Positions 1 through 8,284 of a stretch of DNA of 53,570 nt are shown one piece after another. The position numbers were made by a program, and so were the translations under genes. Under the pieces are notes generated by a model that saw only the letters and a program-made list of their open reading frames with translations, was not told where the DNA came from and did no database searches. The stretch comes from Gemmataceae bacterium (lineage in GTDB: Bacteria > Planctomycetota > Planctomycetia > Gemmatales > Gemmataceae): assembly GCA_009691845.1 (NCBI GenBank), contig SIAJ01000032.1, positions 1 through 53,570 on the forward strand, given 5' to 3'. How positions within the stretch are numbered: the first letter of the stretch is position 1; every line of letters begins with the position of its first letter.

Positions 1-207
1 TGGTTGAACATCGCCGAGAACGAGTTGAGTTCGATGACTCGTCAATGCGTAACGGGTCGTCGTTTTCCGACAATCGAGAACCTACGCGAGGAAACCGCGG
101 CATGGCACGAACACAGCAACGCCCGACAGCGAGGCGTCGATTGGCAATTTAAAGTCGGCGACGCTCGCGTGAAACTGAAGTCGATCTACCCGAAATTACA
201 AGTGTGA
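1..207 (+). pseudogene. IS630-family transposase, C-terminal part (cut by window edge)
   Basis: The reading frame is open from the first base and ends at a TGA. The visible part begins W-L-N-I-A-E-N-E-L-S, which matches the conserved IS630/Tc1-type motif ([S]WLNxAExELS) around the last catalytic acid of the DDE domain. The remaining 60 residues (R-P, W..R-N..R..V-D-W-Q-F) resemble the usual C-terminus of this family. The enzyme cuts and joins the ends of its own insertion sequence. Only the last 68 codons are in the window, so whether the gene is complete cannot be told. No terminal repeat was recognised after the stop. Confidence 0.75.
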
Positions 208-310
208 CACAGCACTAGGGAGTGAACCATCGCTCCGCACGATTCGAGAGACCAGAACAAACTGCTTCGGCCTTTGCATACTGTTCATAAGTTCACTATA
301 CTTACCTCTA

Positions 311-337
311 CCAGTTCAGGCGTTGTGCCCGAACTGG
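311..337. terminator. Hairpin, possible terminator of the transposase gene
   Basis: CCAGTTC is mirrored by GAACTGG, and an inner GGC/GCC pair extends the stem around a loop of about 5 nt, with one mismatch. It lies between the transposase stop and the start of the HTH gene. There is no T-run, so it could be a terminator, an attenuator or an operator. Confidence 0.35.
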
Positions 338-387
338 CCTGTTCCTTTGCCGTCACGTTCGTGGCGGTCAATTCTGAGAGGTGCATC

Positions 388-771
388 ATGTCGGATCACG
401 ATTCGCAAGAGAAGGATCTGCTGCTGGCCACGGCGATTGCTTCGGGAGCCACGATTTCCATGGCCGCGAGCCAGTTGGATATTTCGCGGTTCACTGTCCA
501 GAAGCGCATGGCCGACCCGGCGTTTCGCAAGCTGATTTCCGATCTACGCGGCGAGATGGTGGCGAACGCTCTCGGCCGCATGAGCGAGAATTTGACGCGG
601 GCGGCCGATGCCGTCACGACTCTGCTCGACGCGCCCGAGCCGCACATTCGACTTCGGGCAGCACGGCTGTTGTTCATCCAAACCGCCAAGCTGCGCGACA
701 GCGTCGATTTCGATAATCGCCTGCTCGATCTCGAAGCCACGGTTGTCAAACGATTGGGAGGCACGCCATGA
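388..771 (+). CDS. Small helix-turn-helix protein, terminase-small-subunit-like fold
   Basis: A 127-residue protein whose first half reads as a helix-turn-helix (residues about 12-45: ...GATISMAASQLDIS.. followed by ..RMADPAFRKLI). This resembles the DNA-binding domain of phage terminase small subunits and of small planctomycete HTH proteins. The second half is a helical Ala/Leu/Arg-rich stretch likely to dimerise. The ATG at 388 was chosen over an upstream in-frame ATG because the extra N-terminus does not look like protein and a weak GAGAGG lies just upstream. The stop overlaps the next start by four bases (ATGA), so the pair is translationally coupled. The role is unknown. A transposase fragment upstream and an rsmH remnant downstream suggest a mobile segment. 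Confidence 0.65.
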   Translation: MSDHDSQEKDLLLATAIASGATISMAASQLDISRFTVQKRMADPAFRKLISDLRGEMVANALGRMSENLTRAADAVTTLLDAPEPHIRLRAARLLFIQTAKLRDSVDFDNRLLDLEATVVKRLGGTP

Positions 772-1640
772 ACGCTCAAGAAAAACACCAGCTCGTCCGG
801 CGAGTGATGTCCCGCATTGAGGAGAATTGCCCGGATCACGAAACAATTCAGGAAGCGGCCGCTTTGCTGAAGGCGAACACGCCATTGCCCGAGCGGGCCG
901 TTCAAACCGACGGCGACCATATCGAACTGGCCGAAGAACTCGTGGAAGCGTTCAATCAGGAACTGTATCGCCGCAAGAAGGCGAAGAATGGCGACAGGGA
1001 ATTGATGGAGATCAACGAGATACTAGACGGCGATGACTTTCGAATGTTGATGGACAAATCTCCGCGGGACATCGAATTTCGCGATCTTGAACACATAACG
1101 AGAGGGCCGAACCCTGAGAACGCTCTCGTACTTTGGGAACGGATCAAGGCGGCCGCTCGCCGCGATGTGGAGAGCGGCTGGCAAGCCGCACGGTCTTTGA
1201 CGGTGGAGTCGGGTCCTGCCTGGGTGAGAGCCGTGTTCCTGGCTGTCCGCGAACGGCTCGAACGCGACTGGCCGCCCCTCCATCCCGGCGAAGCAATGAT
1301 CCTGGATGAGTTGGCCCAACTGGAACTGCTTCGTCAGCGGTTGCTATCGGTCCACTACAGGAGCTTGGGTGATCCGGTGAAGTCAGAGGCGGCAAGCCGA
1401 TCGCTCGACCGCGTGGGACGGAGTTATCACAACGCCGTGCGAGCGCTTCTGACCATCCGCGAGAAGGCATCGCCTAGAAAAGTGCAGCGACCCAGCGTAG
1501 TAAACATGACCTTCAGTCGTCCAGCAAACGGCGAGCCGAAAGGAGAGCGCGCAACAATTAACAACAATTATCAACAAAAAACGTGGGAAGTTAATGACCG
1601 AGTGCCAGAATCGAGCACGGCGGACGGACTGATAGAGTAA
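768..1640 (+). CDS. Hypothetical protein coupled to the HTH gene
   Basis: A 290-residue, largely helical and charged protein with no signal peptide or membrane segment, so probably cytoplasmic. The central part (about residues 105-215) has a tryptophan-rich pattern (W-E-R-I-K-A-A-A-R.., W-Q-A-A-R.., W-V-R-A-V-F, R-D-W-P-P) and looks like its conserved core. The C-terminal 70 residues are polar and probably disordered (an N-N-N stretch near residue 265). It starts inside the stop codon of the HTH gene, so both are probably made together and may act together. I do not recognise a catalytic motif. Its stop codon lies directly before, and in the same frame as, the rsmH remnant. Confidence 0.6.
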   Translation: MNAQEKHQLVRRVMSRIEENCPDHETIQEAAALLKANTPLPERAVQTDGDHIELAEELVEAFNQELYRRKKAKNGDRELMEINEILDGDDFRMLMDKSPRDIEFRDLEHITRGPNPENALVLWERIKAAARRDVESGWQAARSLTVESGPAWVRAVFLAVRERLERDWPPLHPGEAMILDELAQLELLRQRLLSVHYRSLGDPVKSEAASRSLDRVGRSYHNAVRALLTIREKASPRKVQRPSVVNMTFSRPANGEPKGERATINNNYQQKTWEVNDRVPESSTADGLIE

Positions 1641-1757
1641 CCATGCGAAACGATTGACCTGCTTTCGCCTCAACCGGGCGAAGTGTGGGGCGATGCCACG
1701 GTCGGTGCGGGTGGGCACACACGGCTCATCGCCGATAGTCTGGGGGCCGATCTTTGA
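1641..1757 (+). pseudogene. rsmH: rsmH (16S rRNA m4C1402 methyltransferase) remnant
   Basis: The frame starting at 1641 reads P-C-E-T-I-D-L-L-S-P-Q-P-G-E-V-W and then G-D-A-T-V-G-A-G-G-H-T-R, ending at a TGA at 1755. This is the N-terminal SAM-binding region of RsmH (pattern PG..+.DAT.G.GGH). An intact RsmH is around 300 residues; only about 38 codons survive, without the upstream HxPV start region and without anything after the first Rossmann strand. The fragment is therefore non-functional. It follows immediately on the stop of the 290-residue gene, which suggests recombination or insertion at an rsmH copy. The essential copy should be elsewhere in the genome. Confidence 0.75.
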
Positions 1758-1840
1758 AAACTTGATGGCTGAAGAGTGCTCTTGCCAATCTCAACGCAAG
1801 TGATTGATGGCAAATCATTTTTGGTTGTCGGCTTCATTCA

Positions 1841-1910
1841 TGTCGGTGTTGGTGTGTCAGGAAATGTCAGGTTTTGTCATGTCTGGTAATTAATGTTCTG
1901 ACACGAACAG
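1841..1910. repeat. TGTCAG repeats phased at 10 bp
   Basis: TGTCAG occurs at 1855 and 1865, TGTCAT at 1875, with a looser TGTCGG at 1841 and an inverted CTGACA near 1900. The 10-bp spacing puts the copies on one face of the helix, as expected for a bound regulator or recombinase. The repeats lie about 100-170 bp upstream of the TIM-barrel gene and just after the rsmH remnant. Confidence 0.4.
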
Positions 1911-2011
1911 GTGGCCGCGTCCTCGGTGAGTTAAGTATCTTCTTGCTTGCATTCGCAGTCTTGAGCGCGATAATGCCCTTATACGCTCTCGAACAACTCG
2001 AAGGGAAAACC

Positions 2012-2875
2012 ATGCCGAACTCTCTCCACTGGAATCGCCGTTACGTTCTTCAGGCAATCGGTGCTGGTGCCATTGGCGCAATCGCCGGCACCGATCTCCG
2101 TGCCGATGACAAGCTGGAGATCAACGGCCGCATCAAGCAATCGGTTTGCAGATGGTGCTACGGCAAGATGCCTCTCGAGAAGCTAGCCGCGGAAGTGAAG
2201 AAGATCGGCTATCAATCGGTTGAGTTGCTCGTCCCTCAGGAGTTTGAGACAGTCAAGAAGGCCGGGCTGACGTGTGCCCTCCTGGGCGGTGCGTCCATCG
2301 CCGATGGACTCAATCGCAAGGAGTTTCACGAGAAGCTTGAAAAACACTTGCGCGAGTTCATCGACTTCGCGGCAAAGGAAGGCATTCCCAGCGTCATCTG
2401 CATGTCCGGCAATCGAAACAAGATGCCGGACGATGTGGGGCTGGAGAATTGCGTGATCGGCCTGAAGCGAATCATCGGCTACGCGGAGGAGAAGAAAGTC
2501 ACGCTCATCATGGAAGGGTTAAACAGCAAGGTCGATCACAAGGATTACATGTACGACACGACGAAGTGGGGCGTGGAGTTGTGCAAGCGCATCAGTTCCG
2601 ATCGCTTCAAATTGCTCTACGACATCTACCACATGCAAATCATGGAAGGGGACGTGATCCGCACGATCAAGCAGTACAAGGACTACATCGGCCACTATCA
2701 CACGGGCGGCAACCCCGGCCGACATGAGATCGACGACACGCAGGAACTGAATTATTCCGCCATCTCGAAAGCAATCGTCGAAACTGGCTTCAAGGGCTTC
2801 ATGGCGCAGGAATTCATTCCGGTGAAAGACCCCCTCGCTTCGCTGAAGCAGGCGTTCAAAATTTGCGACGTGTGA
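2012..2875 (+). CDS. Exported TIM-barrel protein (hydroxypyruvate isomerase / xylose isomerase-like)
   Basis: A 287-residue protein of the AP-endonuclease-2/xylose-isomerase-like TIM-barrel superfamily. It starts with a Tat-like leader (N-R-R-Y-V-L-Q-A-I-G-A-G-A..) ending near residue 32. Motifs typical of hydroxypyruvate-isomerase-like members follow: S-V-C-R-W-C near the first strand, M-E-G-L-N-S at strand 5 with the Glu metal ligand, L-L-Y-D-I-Y-H-M-Q with Asp/His, and H-Y-H-T-G-G-N-P-G-R-H-E. A frame open from 1874 extends upstream, but the ATG at 2012 has AAGGGAAA eight bases before it and opens the signal sequence. It probably isomerises or epimerises a small sugar or keto acid outside the cytoplasm; the substrate is unknown. 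Confidence 0.8.
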   Translation: MPNSLHWNRRYVLQAIGAGAIGAIAGTDLRADDKLEINGRIKQSVCRWCYGKMPLEKLAAEVKKIGYQSVELLVPQEFETVKKAGLTCALLGGASIADGLNRKEFHEKLEKHLREFIDFAAKEGIPSVICMSGNRNKMPDDVGLENCVIGLKRIIGYAEEKKVTLIMEGLNSKVDHKDYMYDTTKWGVELCKRISSDRFKLLYDIYHMQIMEGDVIRTIKQYKDYIGHYHTGGNPGRHEIDDTQELNYSAISKAIVETGFKGFMAQEFIPVKDPLASLKQAFKICDV

Positions 2876-2890
2876 CGCGGGCTCCAGATT

Positions 2891-2986
2891 GAGACCTCGG
2901 AGTCGCGACCGTAAGGGAGCGGTCGGAGCCTTCGGAGTGCGCTGCGGTGCATTCCGCTCCGTTACGGTCGCGGCTCTGAAAATGTC
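2891..2986. repeat. MITE-like palindromic repeat, family A (copy 1)
   Basis: Arms at 2899-2922 and 2954-2977 pair as an inverted repeat over about 24 bases with three mismatches (core CGCGACCGTAA). Read on the minus strand it runs GACATTTTCAGAGCC to GAGGTC, almost the same as the element at 52102-52193. It lies between two convergent genes and might also terminate transcription in both directions. Confidence 0.75.
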
Positions 2987-3030
2987 TCGCCGCGTTCGCC
3001 AGAACGGGGCCGGTTGCGACCAGTCCCCAA

Positions 3031-6000
3031 TCAATCCCGAATGTTAAGCCCCGCGGTCGTTTGCACGGTCTTCGTCTTCAGGAAATACGTGATGATTCGA
3101 CCCGAGTGATTCTTGTTCGGGATCCCCTGGCCGCGGATTTGGTTCAGTACGGCCGGGTTCTTGTCGGTCCCGTGGAAGGTCAGCGTTCCCTTGAGTTCGC
3201 TGTAGGTCACCCGATCCGCGTCGCCGAAGAATTCGCCTTGCTTGCGCACGCGGACGTTGCCGATCGCGATCATCTCCTGGTACGGCTTCTCGATCTCCTT
3301 ACCGGCCGCGTCCATTTCCATCTGAGGCGTGCTGAACACTTCTAGAGTGTCGCGGGCCTCCATGAACACGGCGCCTTTCGGAATCTCGCCTTCGCGGAGA
3401 TCGACAGGAACAGTCGGGCTCTCGGCCGCCAGATACACCACACGGACGTTCGTCCAAAATTTGGCACGCTTGCGGAAGTCCTCGGCCTTCATCTTCTCGC
3501 CGAATTGAACGACCGTGAGCTTCATCTCCTCGTCGGCACCAAGTTCGCTTTTCTTCTTTGGCGGGACCGCTTTTTTGGGATCACCATCCTTCGGCTTCTC
3601 CTTGGGCTTTGGTCCGTCGGTATCCTTCAGGCCGGCTTGCCAGAAGCGGACCTCGCCGGGCATCGTGGGAGTGGAAGTCGCTGTCACGTCCTTTCGAGAC
3701 TTCTTGTTATCCAAGGGAGTGTTGATCATGACCAATTCTGGGGCTCGAATGCTCTGGAATTTGATCAGGACGCCATTTTCCTTCTCTTCCTCAACGGCCG
3801 TCACCGGCTGGATCATCTTCGGCTGGGGCGTGTCGTCATCTTTCGGCGAATGGAAGCACATCACGGTATCCACCTTAACGTTATCGTCTGCTTCCTTGGC
3901 ACCTGCCTTCTTAACCGGTTTCGCCTTTTCACGTCGATCCGGATCGAGATGGACCTGGCGATCGAGAAGTACCTGCATCCACTCGCACTTCAATCGGGAG
4001 AGTTCCTGGTACGCTTGCACGCTGCCGTGGTAATAGATGAGTTTCTCGGCACCCAGGAAGTCCATACGGTGCTTCCAGTAGATGTACATCGTGGAAGGCT
4101 TCTCGAGTTTTTTGCCTTCCATGTCGCTTGCGGAGAGGATCTCCATGCTCCCCTCCCCTTTCACGATCGACGTGTCGGTGCGCTGATCGATCGTAATGTC
4201 GAAGCCAAACGTGGTCAGTGAGTCGGACCGAACGACGCCCCACTTCTTGTTCGCCTTGTCCGAGGGGTCGCCGATGACAACCATGCGATAGCCGTCTGGG
4301 TAGTTCTGAATGTCCACGGTCTGCCCGGCAACGTCGCTCCCTTGTTTACCCTTCTCGGCTGAATCTTGATGCGCCTCCACGTCGCCGACGGTATGCACGT
4401 GATCGATCTCGTTCCGGCCTTCCGGATCGCGATTCACCCAGGTCTCAATCGAGCGAGCGACCACAACGAACGGGATTTTCGGCCTCGGCTCGTCCTTTTT
4501 CTTTTCGAGCGGCTTGCCATCCGGGCCCTTCGCCGAGGGAGCTTCGATCCTCGGCGCGTCGGCCTTCTTCTCGATTGGCTGGACGTCCGGACCTTTCACC
4601 AGCGGTCCCTCGGGCTTCGGTTCCACTGCGGGCGGAGCTTTCAGTTCGATGGGTTCCTTGCCGATCACTTCGCGGGGCGGAACCTTTGTGGCGGCCGGCT
4701 TTGGTTTTTCCTTGGGCTCCTTCATGAGCTTGGGCACGTCCTTAAACCAGACGTTCAGATAATCCGCGTGCTTGATGGCCAGGTCCGGGAATTGCGAGCG
4801 AACGTCGCCCGTGCCTTCCAAACGAAGAGGCTTGGCACTTCTGGATGGGTCTTCCTTTTCGCCGTCCTTCTTGGGCTTTGGTGGTTCTTTTTTCTTCGCC
4901 AGCGGCTGCTTACCACCCGGTTCCTTCTCGGCCGGCTTGAGCCAAACCTTCAACTGCTGCGCTTCAATCTGTTGAACTTCGCCACCAGACAAGTCTCGGA
5001 ACATCGCTCGACGACCATCTTTCCCGTGAAACGTGAACACGTCGAGTTGCTTTTCCTTCTCTCCTTCGCGCGTGAAAACGAGCCGATCGCTCCAAAACGC
5101 CCGTTTGAGATACTCGCCAGTCTTGGGATCGACTTCGCCCATGCCAATCGAACCAGCGCCGAGAATGTGCGCCTGCGTGATTCCCTTGCCGTCGCCAAAC
5201 ATGTGCATCTCGGTGCCGACTATCAGATTCCCCTCCTTGATGGCTTGCAAAGGCTGCTGCGCGGTCCCTTTCAGGATGGTCATCTTGGCGTCAGCATCGT
5301 GGAACAATTCCGATCCGGTGGCGTTCAATTTGTCGGCGTCCGAGGAAATCACCACCATCTGCCCCCAGGCGCGGATGGACTTCACTTCGAGATCGCCCTC
5401 GCCGGCTTCCTTGTCCTTCTTCGCGTTTGCTTTGGGAGGGAGCTTCGCCGTCTCGCCAGTGTCGACAATCGCCTTCTTGCGATGGAACTGTACATCGAGA
5501 TACTCGCAGACCAGGAGGTCCTGGCCCGGAGTTTTTCCGGTTCGCGATACGGTCACGTCCTCGACCAAGCCCGGACGCGGCATCGCGGGCTTGGCGAAGT
5601 GAGCCAGTTCCTTCGGCAAGTCGTAGCGGAATGGACCGTTCGTGCGGACCTGGAGCAAGCGTTTGTCCACGACCGGCTTCGGTTTTTTCGAGTCTTCCGT
5701 CTCTTTCTTCGCAATCGGCGCGCCGCCTGGAGCAACAAACGAAGCGCTCGCGTCCGTCCAGAGGTTCATCTCGACGGAGTGATCGAATCCGACGACCTCA
5801 ACTCCACCCATACCGCCGCTAGATTCTTTCTTGTCTTTCTTCGCGATAGGCTGGGCCTTCTTTGCCTCTTTGCCCTTGGGCTCGACGGTGAGGAAAACGC
5901 GCAAACCAATCCCCGACATCGTGGGCTGTCGAGATGCCGTGTGATCGGGCTCTTGGAACTCCGTGTTCAAGTGGTCCGTGATCTGGACTTCCGTAAATGT

Positions 6001-6639
6001 GAAAATATTTGGCTGACTCGGTTTCGGGTCAGCCTCGTAATACACGGGGCCTGGCGTCACCATTTCGATGTCGTCGTCCAGGCTGTGTGTTTTTCGATTG
6101 TTCAACAATCGCACCCGGCCCTTGCGGGGATCGGCCAAGCGTGCCTCTGGGTCGGCGTGTAATTCGCACGAGACGATCTTGCGGCCATCGAAATCGCCCA
6201 GGACTTTGATGGGCTTGTCGAACTTAAGGTAGGCGACATCGCAATAGACGGCGTTGATCTCGGGTAATTCGTCCTTGCCTTTGCGTTCCGCGTAGGACGC
6301 GAGACTCAAAGGGGAGAGTTCCACCCAGCCTTCGCGCGTGCCGCTCTTGATGATCTCGAACTTGTGGGCCGCGATCAGCACGCCCTTCTGTTTCATGTTC
6401 ATCTTGATCGGAAAACGAAGCTCGGCACAGTTGGCCCCGAAGGCCAATTCCAGCATGCGGTCGGTCTCGGGGACATGAGAGGACTGAGACTCAGATGGGG
6501 TGCCCGCGTGCTCCGCAAAGGCGGCAGGCAGCGGCGGCAGTCCGTCGAATCGACCGAGGAAGAGGGCGTAAGCGAAGTAGCACGAGGCGCAAACGATCAG
6601 CCCGGCGAGCGAATAGAGGATTCGGGCTGGTGTCCACAT
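3031..6639 (-). CDS. Giant LptC/LptA(OstA)-like lipopolysaccharide transport protein
   Basis: A 1202-residue protein with one N-terminal membrane segment (residues about 7-27), as in LptC, and a long periplasmic part. Several stretches read like OstA/LptA beta-jellyroll repeats: about 370-560 (I-R-A-W-G-Q-M-V-V-I.., then A-G-S-I-G-M-G), about 750-900 (H-T-V-G-D-V-E-A-H-Q.., Y-Y-H-G-S-V-Q-A-Y), and about 1105-1202 (I-G-N-V-R-V-R.., G-D-A-D-R-V-T-Y-S-E-L-K-G). They are separated by Lys/Pro-rich linkers. The gene follows kdsD and kdsC in the same order as the proteobacterial kdsD-kdsC-lptC-lptA cluster, so I infer that it carries lipopolysaccharide across the periplasm. It is about six times the length of LptA or LptC. 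No lptB follows; the next gene is on the other strand. Confidence 0.65.
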   Translation of the reverse strand: MWTPARILYSLAGLIVCASCYFAYALFLGRFDGLPPLPAAFAEHAGTPSESQSSHVPETDRMLELAFGANCAELRFPIKMNMKQKGVLIAAHKFEIIKSGTREGWVELSPLSLASYAERKGKDELPEINAVYCDVAYLKFDKPIKVLGDFDGRKIVSCELHADPEARLADPRKGRVRLLNNRKTHSLDDDIEMVTPGPVYYEADPKPSQPNIFTFTEVQITDHLNTEFQEPDHTASRQPTMSGIGLRVFLTVEPKGKEAKKAQPIAKKDKKESSGGMGGVEVVGFDHSVEMNLWTDASASFVAPGGAPIAKKETEDSKKPKPVVDKRLLQVRTNGPFRYDLPKELAHFAKPAMPRPGLVEDVTVSRTGKTPGQDLLVCEYLDVQFHRKKAIVDTGETAKLPPKANAKKDKEAGEGDLEVKSIRAWGQMVVISSDADKLNATGSELFHDADAKMTILKGTAQQPLQAIKEGNLIVGTEMHMFGDGKGITQAHILGAGSIGMGEVDPKTGEYLKRAFWSDRLVFTREGEKEKQLDVFTFHGKDGRRAMFRDLSGGEVQQIEAQQLKVWLKPAEKEPGGKQPLAKKKEPPKPKKDGEKEDPSRSAKPLRLEGTGDVRSQFPDLAIKHADYLNVWFKDVPKLMKEPKEKPKPAATKVPPREVIGKEPIELKAPPAVEPKPEGPLVKGPDVQPIEKKADAPRIEAPSAKGPDGKPLEKKKDEPRPKIPFVVVARSIETWVNRDPEGRNEIDHVHTVGDVEAHQDSAEKGKQGSDVAGQTVDIQNYPDGYRMVVIGDPSDKANKKWGVVRSDSLTTFGFDITIDQRTDTSIVKGEGSMEILSASDMEGKKLEKPSTMYIYWKHRMDFLGAEKLIYYHGSVQAYQELSRLKCEWMQVLLDRQVHLDPDRREKAKPVKKAGAKEADDNVKVDTVMCFHSPKDDDTPQPKMIQPVTAVEEEKENGVLIKFQSIRAPELVMINTPLDNKKSRKDVTATSTPTMPGEVRFWQAGLKDTDGPKPKEKPKDGDPKKAVPPKKKSELGADEEMKLTVVQFGEKMKAEDFRKRAKFWTNVRVVYLAAESPTVPVDLREGEIPKGAVFMEARDTLEVFSTPQMEMDAAGKEIEKPYQEMIAIGNVRVRKQGEFFGDADRVTYSELKGTLTFHGTDKNPAVLNQIRGQGIPNKNHSGRIITYFLKTKTVQTTAGLNIRD

Positions 6640-6699
6640 GATTCAACCTCTGCCACCCCTCCCCGAAGCGGAGAAGGGAAACTCAGCCAGTCAAAGCCG

Positions 6700-7236
6700 C
6701 TAACTCCGCAACCGAGCCACCACATCATCCCAGGTGCCTTGCCCACGCATCAGCCATTCGATGGCTTCCCGCACGGCCCCTCGGCCTCCGGGTAGACTGG
6801 TCACGAATGCGGCTGCGTCCTTCAATTCCTGGGCCGCATCGGCGACCGCAATTCCCAGTCCACACGCAATCAGGACCGGCAAGTCGGGTAGATCATCGCC
6901 GATGGCACAAACCTGATCCGCACGCAGGCCCGTCTCTTCAAGGATACGGCGGAGGGCAACGCGCTTGTCGTCCGCGCCTTGCATGACCAGTCCGATCCCC
7001 AACTCTTTCGCCCGGCGAATTACGGCGGGTGACGACCGTCCCGAGAGAATCGCCACGCGTTTGCCGCTGCGCTGCCAGGCCTTGATCCCGGACCCATCGC
7101 GAACGTGGAACGACTTGATCTCGTGTCCGTCGTCGGTGTAAGTCACGTTGCCGTCGGTCAGTACGCCATCGACATCGAGCAGCAGCAGTTCGATGCGGGC
7201 GAATCGTTCGCGAGAAACATCGGTCATGTCAGGCAC
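6700..7236 (-). CDS. kdsC: 3-deoxy-D-manno-octulosonate 8-phosphate phosphatase (KdsC)
   Basis: A 178-residue HAD phosphatase. The nucleophile motif D-V-D-G-V-L-T-D-G is at residues 21-29, followed by L-S-G-R-S, K-R at the third motif, and G-D-D-L-P-D as the fourth. This is the short C0-type KdsC layout without a cap. It removes the phosphate from Kdo-8-phosphate on the way to CMP-Kdo for the lipopolysaccharide core, in the cytoplasm. The start overlaps the end of the kdsD gene by eight bases, so the two are coupled, and the LptA/C-like gene follows 60 bases later. An internal ATG three codons downstream is an alternative start. Confidence 0.9.
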   Translation of the reverse strand: MPDMTDVSRERFARIELLLLDVDGVLTDGNVTYTDDGHEIKSFHVRDGSGIKAWQRSGKRVAILSGRSSPAVIRRAKELGIGLVMQGADDKRVALRRILEETGLRADQVCAIGDDLPDLPVLIACGLGIAVADAAQELKDAAAFVTSLPGGRGAVREAIEWLMRGQGTWDDVVARLRS

Positions 7237-8284
7237 TCACCCGATCCGCGAGGCGAACCATTGCGGACTCTTGCTCAGCATTAACTTCCGCCCCGATCAG
7301 GTCGGTGACATCGAGCAGGCCGACCGGCTTGCCATCGTCGTCGATCACGGGCAGTTCGCTGATCTTGTGCAAACGCATAAGTGCGACAGCATCCTCCATG
7401 CGGGCCCCGCGATGAATCGTCAGCGGACTCTTGGTCATCACGGCCGAGACGGGAGCATCGAAGCAGTCGTAGGCTCGCCGCTCGAACAATCGCGCGAGAT
7501 CGCTATCCGTGTACAGACCGGCCAGCTTGCCCTGTTCATCGACGAGCATCACGGCCCCGGTCCGTCGACCCTGGTGCCGCGATTGAGCGAAGACTTCACG
7601 TACCGAGTCGGAGGCCTTGGCCAGTCGCAACTCCGGCCCGTGCCGCATGTGCTCCTCGACGTGCGATAATTTGTAGCCAAGACTCCCGGCCGGATGATAC
7701 CGAGCGAATTCCGCGTGAGTAAACTCGCGACGATCGCAAAGAGCACGGGCCATCGCATGGCCGATCGACATGGCCACGACCGTGCTGGTACTCGGGGCCA
7801 GGTTGAACAGCGACTCCGCAACCGATCCGTAAACCACTGCAGCATCCGATTGCTGTGCCAGCGTGCTCGACTTGTTCCCGGTGATGGCAATGACCGAGGC
7901 ACACATTCGCCGTAACGGTTTCAGCAAGCGAACGATCTCCTCGCTCTCGCCGCTGTTCGAGAGAATCACAATCGCGTCGTTTGCGTGAACCATGCCGAGA
8001 TCGCCGTGCAACGCACGGGTGGCATCCAACAGATAAGATCGCGTGCCAGTTGAGTTAAACGTGCCGACAAGTTTTTGGGCGATGTCCGCCGACTTGCCGA
8101 CGCCGGATATGCCGACCCGACCATCGGCCGCCCCGCAGGCCCAGAGCCGTTCCACGGCAAGCGTGAACGATTCGTCGAGCTGCTCGGCCACGTCGCGGAG
8201 AACATCCGCTTCGTGCCGCAACAGTTCGCGGGCTCGTTCGAGCTGGGTCATGTCATCGACCTCTGTTGGCAACAGCATGGGCAT
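7229..8284 (-). CDS. kdsD: D-arabinose 5-phosphate isomerase (KdsD/KpsF)
   Basis: About 351 residues. An N-terminal SIS domain contains G-I-S-G-V-G-K-S-A-D-I-A, the loop L-S-N-S-G-E-S-E-E-I, and H-P-A-G-S-L-G. Two C-terminal CBS domains follow (V-M-L-V-D-E-Q-G-K-L-A-G-L-Y-T-D-S-D-L.. and L-P-V-I-D-D-D-G-K-P-V-G-L). The enzyme converts ribulose 5-phosphate to arabinose 5-phosphate, the first step of Kdo synthesis. A frame open to 8362 adds an unlikely N-terminus. ATGs at 8284 (AAGGA upstream) and 8251 (AGAGG upstream) are the plausible starts, and the choice is uncertain. First gene of the kdsD-kdsC-LptA/C-like run. Confidence 0.9.
   Translation of the reverse strand: MPMLLPTEVDDMTQLERARELLRHEADVLRDVAEQLDESFTLAVERLWACGAADGRVGISGVGKSADIAQKLVGTFNSTGTRSYLLDATRALHGDLGMVHANDAIVILSNSGESEEIVRLLKPLRRMCASVIAITGNKSSTLAQQSDAAVVYGSVAESLFNLAPSTSTVVAMSIGHAMARALCDRREFTHAEFARYHPAGSLGYKLSHVEEHMRHGPELRLAKASDSVREVFAQSRHQGRRTGAVMLVDEQGKLAGLYTDSDLARLFERRAYDCFDAPVSAVMTKSPLTIHRGARMEDAVALMRLHKISELPVIDDDGKPVGLLDVTDLIGAEVNAEQESAMVRLADRVSA

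Noticed and set aside
1874..2011. Upstream extension of the TIM-barrel protein
   Set aside because: The added 46 residues have no family likeness, whereas the ATG at 2012 has a good ribosome site and starts a Tat-like leader.
4366..6162. A 598-codon open frame on the plus strand opposite the LptA/C-like gene
   Set aside because: It is antisense to a real gene, has no start signal or family pattern, and its amino-acid make-up (rich in Arg, Leu, His, Phe) is that of a shadow of GC-biased codons.
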